Assembly (NCBI RefSeq): GCF_000717055.1
Contig: NZ_JNXI01000010.1
Location: forward strand, 124,001 to 188,000
Direction of reading: 5' to 3'
From: Streptomyces iakyrus
GTDB taxonomy: Bacteria > Actinomycetota > Actinomycetes > Streptomycetales > Streptomycetaceae
DNA length: 64,000 nt
The notes under the pieces are model-generated. The model had not been told where the DNA came from, ran no database searches, and worked only from the letters and a program-made list of their open reading frames with translations. Positions within the stretch are counted from its first letter, which is position 1; every line of letters begins with the position of its first letter. The position numbers and the translations under genes were made by a program. Shown here one piece after another: positions 59,661 through 64,000 of the stretch.

Positions 59661-62000
59661 TCACGCCCGGTGGGCGGGCTGGAAGCGCCGCAGCCGCAGG
59701 CTGTTGCTGACGACGAACACCGAGGAACTGGCCATCGCTGCCCCGGCGATGAGCGGGTTGAGCAGGCCGAGCGCGGCCAGTGGCAGGGCGGCGACGTTGT
59801 AGGCGAACGCCCAGAACAGGTTGCCCTTGATGGTGGACAGCGTCCTGCGGGCGAGGCGGATCGCGTCGGCCGCGCCCCTCAAGTCGCCCTTGACCAAGGT
59901 GAGATCGGCCGCAGCGATCGCCGCATCCGTCCCCGTGCCCATCGCCAGGCCCAGGTCGGCCTGCGCGAGGGCGGCGGCGTCGTTGACCCCGTCGCCGACC
60001 ATCGCCACGACCTTGCCCTGCTCCTGCAGCCGCTTGACCTCGGCGACCTTATCCTCGGGATGCACCTCGGCGATGACCTGCTCGATGCCGACCTCGGCCG
60101 CGACATGCTCGGCTGCCGCGGTGTTGTCACCGGTCAGCAGCACCGGGGTCAGGCCCAGCTCCTTGAACTGCGCGACCGCCTGCGCACTGGTGGGCTTGAC
60201 GGTGTCGGCGACCACCAGCGCGGCGCGCACCTGGCCGTCCCAGGCGGCGAACACGACCGTACGGCCGGTCCGTTCGGCCTTCTTCTGCGCCTGGAGCAGG
60301 GCCGCGGGGACCTCCAAGTCCTGGTCGTCGGTCAGCCAGCTCGCCCGTCCGGCCAGCACCTGGTGTCCGTCGACCGTGCCCGTCACACCCCGGCCCGCGT
60401 GGTTGGCGAAGTCGGCGACAGGCGCGAGGTCGCCGGTCTCGTCCTCGGCGGCGTCCGCGATCGCCTTGGCGATCGGGTGCTCGCTGGCGTGCTCCAGCGC
60501 CCCGGCCAGCCGCAGCACCTCGGCCCGCTCCTCGCCCTCGACGGTGACCACGTCGACCAGGCGCATCTTCCCCTCGGTGACCGTGCCGGTCTTGTCCAGC
60601 ACGATGGTGTCGATCCGCCGGGTCGATTCCAGCACCTCCGGGCCCCGGATCAGCAGGCCGAGCTGGGCACCGCGCCCTGTGCCGACCATCAGCGCGGTCG
60701 GAGTGGCCAGGCCCAGCGAACACGGACAGGCGATGATCAGCACCGCCACCGCCGCGGTGAGCGCCATGGCGGCCGGATAGCCCAGGATCAACCAGGCGAA
60801 CAGCGTCTCGACCGCCAGCAGGATCACGATCGGCACGAATATCGCGGAGATGGAGTCGGCAAGACGCTGCACCTCCGCCTTGCCGGTCTGCGCCTCCTCC
60901 ACCAGCCGGGCGATCTGCGCGAGCTTGGTGTCCGAGCCCACGCGCGTGGCCCGTACGACCAGACGGCCCCCGGCGTTGACGGTGGCGCCGGTGACGGCGT
61001 CGTCCGGGCCGACCTCCACCGGCAGCGACTCGCCGGTCAGCAGCGACTCGTCCACCGCCGAGGTACCCTCGACGACGATGCCGTCGCTGGCGATCTTCTC
61101 CCCGGGCCGCACCACGAACTCGTCCCCGACCGCCAACTGCTCGATCGGCACGCGCACTTCGCGCCCGCCGCGCAGCACGGCGACTTCCTTGGCGCCCAGG
61201 TCCATCAGGGCCCGGATCGCCTCACCGGCCCGGCGCCGGGCGCGGGCCTCGAAGTAGCGGCCGGCCAGGATGAACGCGGTCAGCGCCGCGGCGACCTCCA
61301 GGTAGATCTCCGGCTGCCCGGCATGCTCGCCCGAGCGCGGCAGCAGGGAGAAGCCCATGCTCATGCCGGGTTCGCCCGCACCGCCCCAGAACAGGGCGTA
61401 GACGCTCCAGGCCCAGGCCGCCAGCACGCCGAGCGAGACCAGGGTGTCCATCGTCGTCGCCCGGTGCCGCAGGTTCAGCGCGGCAGCACGGTGGAAGGGC
61501 CAGGCGCCCCACAGCGCCACCGGGGAGGCCAGCGCGAAGGCCAGCCACTGCCAGAACCGGAACTGCAGGGGCGGAATCATCGACAGCGCCACGACCGGCA
61601 GGGTCAGCACCGCCGAGGCCAGCAGCCGGTCCCGCAGCGCCCGCACATGCCGCTCCTCCTCGCTGACAGCCCCGTCACCAGCCGCATCCTGGCTCCCCGG
61701 GGCGGCCGAGGCGGGCGGCGCGGGCAGGCTGGCGCCATACCCGGTGGCCTTCACCGTGGCGATCAGGTCCTCGGGCGTCAGGTCCTCGGGGTAGCCGACG
61801 CGGGCGCTGGCGGTGGCGAAGTTCACCGTCGCGCTGACGCCTGGCATCTTGTTCAGCTTGCGCTCGATGCGATTCGCGCATGAGGCGCAGGTCATGCCGG
61901 TGATGGACAGGTCGACGGTCTGCGCCGGAGCACTCCCGTCGGGGAACTCCGCCGTGGGCAACCGGGTGGTCGTGGTGGTCATGCGAGGCTCGTCATTCAT
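59661..62000 (-). CDS. copA: Copper-exporting P1B-type ATPase
   Basis: This 779-residue ATPase has one N-terminal HMA domain ([15 protein letters not shown]), eight TM helices, the actuator TGES, the transport site [10 protein letters not shown], the phosphorylation loop [14 protein letters not shown] and [10 protein letters not shown]. It exports Cu(I). A cytoplasmic loop before TM1 is Pro/Ala-rich. It follows its chaperone gene at 28 bp and is controlled by the MerR-type promoter at 62317-62347. It differs from the cupredoxin-fused ATPase at 48 kb in having an HMA domain. Confidence 0.94.
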   Translation of the reverse strand: MNDEPRMTTTTTRLPTAEFPDGSAPAQTVDLSITGMTCASCANRIERKLNKMPGVSATVNFATASARVGYPEDLTPEDLIATVKATGYGASLPAPPASAAPGSQDAAGDGAVSEEERHVRALRDRLLASAVLTLPVVALSMIPPLQFRFWQWLAFALASPVALWGAWPFHRAAALNLRHRATTMDTLVSLGVLAAWAWSVYALFWGGAGEPGMSMGFSLLPRSGEHAGQPEIYLEVAAALTAFILAGRYFEARARRRAGEAIRALMDLGAKEVAVLRGGREVRVPIEQLAVGDEFVVRPGEKIASDGIVVEGTSAVDESLLTGESLPVEVGPDDAVTGATVNAGGRLVVRATRVGSDTKLAQIARLVEEAQTGKAEVQRLADSISAIFVPIVILLAVETLFAWLILGYPAAMALTAAVAVLIIACPCSLGLATPTALMVGTGRGAQLGLLIRGPEVLESTRRIDTIVLDKTGTVTEGKMRLVDVVTVEGEERAEVLRLAGALEHASEHPIAKAIADAAEDETGDLAPVADFANHAGRGVTGTVDGHQVLAGRASWLTDDQDLEVPAALLQAQKKAERTGRTVVFAAWDGQVRAALVVADTVKPTSAQAVAQFKELGLTPVLLTGDNTAAAEHVAAEVGIEQVIAEVHPEDKVAEVKRLQEQGKVVAMVGDGVNDAAALAQADLGLAMGTGTDAAIAAADLTLVKGDLRGAADAIRLARRTLSTIKGNLFWAFAYNVAALPLAALGLLNPLIAGAAMASSSVFVVSNSLRLRRFQPAHRA

Positions 62001-62028
62001 GTGCGGGGACCGGGGGCCGGGCGAGCCG

Positions 62029-62241
62029 TCAGACCCCGACCAACTCGTAGTCGCCCGCCTCGGTCAGGGCCGCCCGGACGTCCTCGGTCGCCAGCGGGCC
62101 GTCGCTGGCCACCGTGACACGGCCCGCCTCGACGTCGACCTCGACCTTCTGCACACCGGAGAGCGTGGTGAGCTCCCCGGTGATGGCATCGGCGCAGTGG
62201 CCGCAGGTCATGCCGGTGACCGTGTAGATGGACTTGCTCAT
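62029..62241 (-). CDS. copZ: HMA copper chaperone (CopZ)
   Basis: This 70-residue protein is a single HMA domain with [11 protein letters not shown] (CxxC) near residue 12. The ATG at 62241 is chosen because an upstream in-frame GTG/ATG would extend into the promoter. It is the first gene after the MerR-type promoter and is followed at 28 bp by copA, to which it delivers Cu(I). Confidence 0.92.
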   Translation of the reverse strand: MSKSIYTVTGMTCGHCADAITGELTTLSGVQKVEVDVEAGRVTVASDGPLATEDVRAALTEAGDYELVGV

Positions 62242-62316
62242 CAAACGCTCCTCGCTCCATGAGAACGACCACCGGGAAGGGCGGCACAACGTCTCAGGCA
62301 CCTCTGGACGCCCACA

Positions 62317-62347
62317 GCGTTACACTTCCAGCCCACTGGAACTTCAA
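62317..62347 (-). promoter_or_regulatory. MerR-type (CueR-like) promoter of copZ-copA
   Basis: On the minus strand, TTGAAG (62342-62347) and TAACGC (62317-62322) are 19 bp apart. The spacer contains TTCCAG/CTGGAA (62326-62341), a 6-bp dyad. The MerR gene starts 13 bp beyond, divergently. Confidence 0.75.
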
Positions 62348-62359
62348 GTGAGGAGCCCC

Positions 62360-62791
62360 ATGAAAATCGGCGAAGTGGCCGAGCTCACAGGGACCAGCAC
62401 CAAGACCATCCGCTTCTACGAGGACTCCGGCCTGGTGCCTCCCCCGGCCCGCACCCCCAGCGGCCACCGCGTCTACGGCCCCGAGACCGCCGACCGGCTC
62501 CGCTTCATCCGCCGCTGCCAGGCCGCCGGCATGACCCTGCAGGAAGTACGCCAGATCCTCACCGTCCACGACAGCGGCGAAAGCCCCTGCGGCCACGTCA
62601 GCCGCGTCCTGACCGAGCGCCTGGACAACGTCCGCGCCCAGATCGCCGAACTCGTCACCCTCGAAGCCCACCTGGAATCCCTCCTGGCGCACGCCGCCCA
62701 GGGCCGACCGACCGATCACGACCAGGCCGGCGTCTGCTGGATCCTCGAAACCGAGCCTGCCGAGTCCGCCGAGCCCTCGGTCACCGAGTGA
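62360..62791 (+). CDS. cueR: MerR-family copper activator (CueR-like)
   Basis: This 143-residue protein has a MerR HTH (KIGEVAELTGTSTKTIRFYE), a wing with SGHRVYGPET, a dimerisation coiled coil and Cys at SPCGHVS and GVCWILE. It is divergent from copZ-copA, whose promoter has the CueR/MerR layout. Its 3' end overlaps the convergent cyclodipeptide synthase gene by 11 bp. The ATG at 62360 follows GTGAGGAG. Confidence 0.88.
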   Translation: MKIGEVAELTGTSTKTIRFYEDSGLVPPPARTPSGHRVYGPETADRLRFIRRCQAAGMTLQEVRQILTVHDSGESPCGHVSRVLTERLDNVRAQIAELVTLEAHLESLLAHAAQGRPTDHDQAGVCWILETEPAESAEPSVTE

Positions 62792-63521
62792 CGGGAGACC
62801 GTACAGGCGCGGGCTCCGGCCCAGCCGGTACGACAACGGCGAAGCCCTGCCCCTCCGCAGGCCGCCAGCCCAACTCCCCCGCGTACAGGCGGCGCAGCAC
62901 ATCAGGCGGCCGGTGATAACAGAACACCGACGCCCCGGCCCCGACGATCGACGGGGTGTCGAGGAACAGCGGCAGCTCCGCCAGGAAATAGCGCACCGCA
63001 CGCTCGACCTGCCCGGCCTCCGGCGCCCGCCCCGGCGGGAGCTTCCCGGCCAGCACCCAGCGGGTGGCCTCCCTGCACGCGTCCCGGAAGCCCGGATCCT
63101 CGACGTACCGTTGCAGCCCGCCTTCGTGCAGCCCTGGGAACACCGCGTTGCGCTCCAACTCGGCCCACCCCAGCACCCGCGCTCCCGCGTCCGCCACGCC
63201 GAGCGACGTGAGCGCGGTGACGATCTTGTTCCGGGTGTACTGCCCTTGCCGCCGCGCTTTCCACGCGGCCTTCTCCGGGGAGTACCCCAGGGCCTCGAGC
63301 GTGAAGGCACTGGGCGCGTCCGGCACGAAGAAGTCCACCCGCTCGAACCGGCCCAGCCCCCAGGCCGCCAGCTCCCGGATCCGGGCCGTGGAGAAGTAGC
63401 CGTTGAACGGGCTGATCCCGAAACAGACGTGCTCACCCCGCTCGACCGCCTCTGCGCACCGGGCGCTGAGCGGAGTCACCGTCAGAGCGGCCCCGCTGCC
63501 GCCGCCTTGCTCTGTGCTCAT
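62781..63521 (-). CDS. tRNA-dependent cyclodipeptide synthase (NYH subfamily)
   Basis: This 246-residue enzyme would join two aminoacyl-tRNA amino acids into a diketopiperazine. It aligns with AlbC almost without shift: catalytic Ser37 in GISPFNGYFS, Asn40, Tyr178 and Glu182 in RYFLAELPLF, and Tyr202-His203 in FCYH. N40/Y202/H203 define the NYH group. The basic helix that grips tRNA (KAARR-type; here KAAWKARRQGQYTRNK) is present. The two amino acids used cannot be told by eye. No cyclodipeptide oxidase, P450 or methyltransferase adjoins it. It is read from a MerR-type promoter with no room for a leader. Confidence 0.9.
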   Translation of the reverse strand: MSTEQGGGSGAALTVTPLSARCAEAVERGEHVCFGISPFNGYFSTARIRELAAWGLGRFERVDFFVPDAPSAFTLEALGYSPEKAAWKARRQGQYTRNKIVTALTSLGVADAGARVLGWAELERNAVFPGLHEGGLQRYVEDPGFRDACREATRWVLAGKLPPGRAPEAGQVERAVRYFLAELPLFLDTPSIVGAGASVFCYHRPPDVLRRLYAGELGWRPAEGQGFAVVVPAGPEPAPVRSPVTR

Positions 63522-63528
63522 GCCCGGA

Positions 63529-63559
63529 CGCTAGAAGGCTCCCCCTGGGGCAAGTGCAA
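63529..63559 (-). promoter_or_regulatory. MerR-type, apparently leaderless promoter of the cyclodipeptide synthase gene
   Basis: On the minus strand, TTGCAC (63554-63559) and CTAGCG (63529-63534) are 19 bp apart, the same layout and the same -10 as the metallothionein promoter at 54198-54228. The spacer has the weaker dyad TTGCCCCAGGGGGAG. The -10 ends only 7 bp before the ATG at 63521, so transcription should start at or within a few bases of the start codon. No ribosome-binding site is present. Confidence 0.6.
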
Positions 63560-63850
63560 GCAAGGCGCGCACCGCCCCACCCGATCGAGGTATGCCGTCA
63601 TCCCTCACCAGCCGTTCAAGCCGCCCGATGAGGTGAGCGGCGCCTGACGGCCGGACCGCAGGTCGACCGGCGTCGGGTCTTCGGGGCCTGCTTCGGCTAC
63701 ATGCCGCCGCCGGTGCGGTACGCCCGGAGCAGATCCAGGATAAGGGCGTTGGTGACGACGTAGTGCCGCACCAGGGGAACGAGGCCAGGTGGTCCTCGGT
63801 GCGCTCCGCGCCTTTGGCGGGCGGGCGAACCAACTGCGTTGGCTGCCCTC
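63560..63850. other. Intergenic DNA without a supported gene
   Basis: No gene can be supported here. On the minus strand a short stretch (about 63699-63785) reads LVPLVRHYVVTNALILDLL, then RAYRTGGGM and a stop. It looks like a protein C-terminus, but it has no start and changes frame upstream, so it is probably a remnant. Confidence 0.4.
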
Positions 63851-64000
63851 CTACACGGACTCCCCCAGCGGCCGTCCTGCCCGCAGGTTCCACCGACCGG
63901 CGCGTCCGCTGAACTCCAAGGCGGTCAGCGGCGGTACGTCGATCCGCCAGAACGCCTGTGCCGTCGCCCCCAGCGCCCGCACCGCCGCCGCGCGGACGGC
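63851..64000 (-). CDS. Histidine phosphatase family protein, C-terminal fragment (runs off window)
   Basis: The last 49 codons are visible: AVRAAAVRALG, QAFWRIDVPPLTALEFSG and RWNLRAGRPL, ending at a TAG at 63851. This matches the C-terminal end of phosphoglycerate-mutase-like phosphatases found in actinobacteria, often beside cobalt transporter (CbtA) genes. The catalytic RHG motif is beyond the window. Confidence 0.7.
   Translation of the reverse strand, partial: AVRAAAVRALGATAQAFWRIDVPPLTALEFSGRAGRWNLRAGRPLGESV

Noticed and set aside
63531..63893. 120-codon minus-strand frame near the right end
   Set aside because: It conflicts with the clear histidine phosphatase C-terminus in another frame and with the MerR-type promoter. 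It shows no motif.

Overview
The window is GC-rich (roughly 70 %), uses GTG and TTG starts freely, and carries genes typical of Streptomyces: a second Clp ATPase, fused PcaDC, an AlbC-type cyclodipeptide synthase, XRE regulators with TPR tails and a SigE-like ECF factor. I read it as a piece of a Streptomyces (or close actinomycete) chromosome. A conserved-looking block (about 1-14.3 kb) is followed by roughly 50 kb of accessory DNA.

Block 1 (1-14.3 kb) has ordinary genes: an HTH regulator facing methionine aminopeptidase, a Clp/HSP100 ATPase, gamma-glutamyltransferase, a CocE/X-Pro peptidase-like hydrolase, a glutamate-type ABC ATPase without its transporter partners, an SGNH esterase, exonuclease III, a metallo-hydrolase and PcaDC, whose hydrolase half lacks its serine nucleophile.

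Block 2 (14.3-19.3 kb) looks like the edge of an old integrative element. It holds a tyrosine integrase overlapped by a frameshifted HNH endonuclease, about 2 kb of decayed DNA with a diverged direct repeat (16.1-16.8 and 17.1-17.7 kb), a perfect 18-bp inverted repeat, and an XRE-TPR regulator.

Block 3 (19.4-29.5 kb) holds the first notable system, a compact ribosomal-peptide (RiPP) locus: two tandem 2OG-Fe(II)-oxygenase-like proteins, a 54-56 residue precursor-like peptide, a YcaO cyclodehydratase/thioamide synthetase, its partner TfuA, and an MFS exporter. Next come a phosphotransferase, a second XRE-TPR regulator, a Spo-type ATP-binding protein and small Streptomyces-type conserved proteins. 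The precursor fits no thioamitide family I know.

Block 4 (29.5-64 kb) is a metal- and redox-stress island assembled from modules: M56 peptidase/BlaI; methyltransferase, CcdA, TauE-cupredoxin fusion and copper chaperone; SMR pump and Crp regulator; mercury resistance (merA, merR, merB, ArsR-type regulator); a membrane/anti-sigma/Lgt group; CsoR-type regulator, CopZ, cupredoxin-fused copper ATPase and two-component pair; MerR, metallothionein-like peptide and MFS pump; SigE-like sigma factor; and CopZ, CopA, Met-rich secreted proteins, ApbE and a ferric-reductase-like flavoprotein. Four promoters in this block share the MerR architecture, with -35 and -10 exactly 19 bp apart. One sits directly before a tRNA-dependent cyclodipeptide synthase (62,781-63,521) and predicts a leaderless transcript, suggesting metal- or stress-controlled diketopiperazine synthesis. 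Several genes here are broken (DoxX, a flippase-like protein, a MerT-like peptide, an IS3 transposase scrap), so the island is old and partly decaying.
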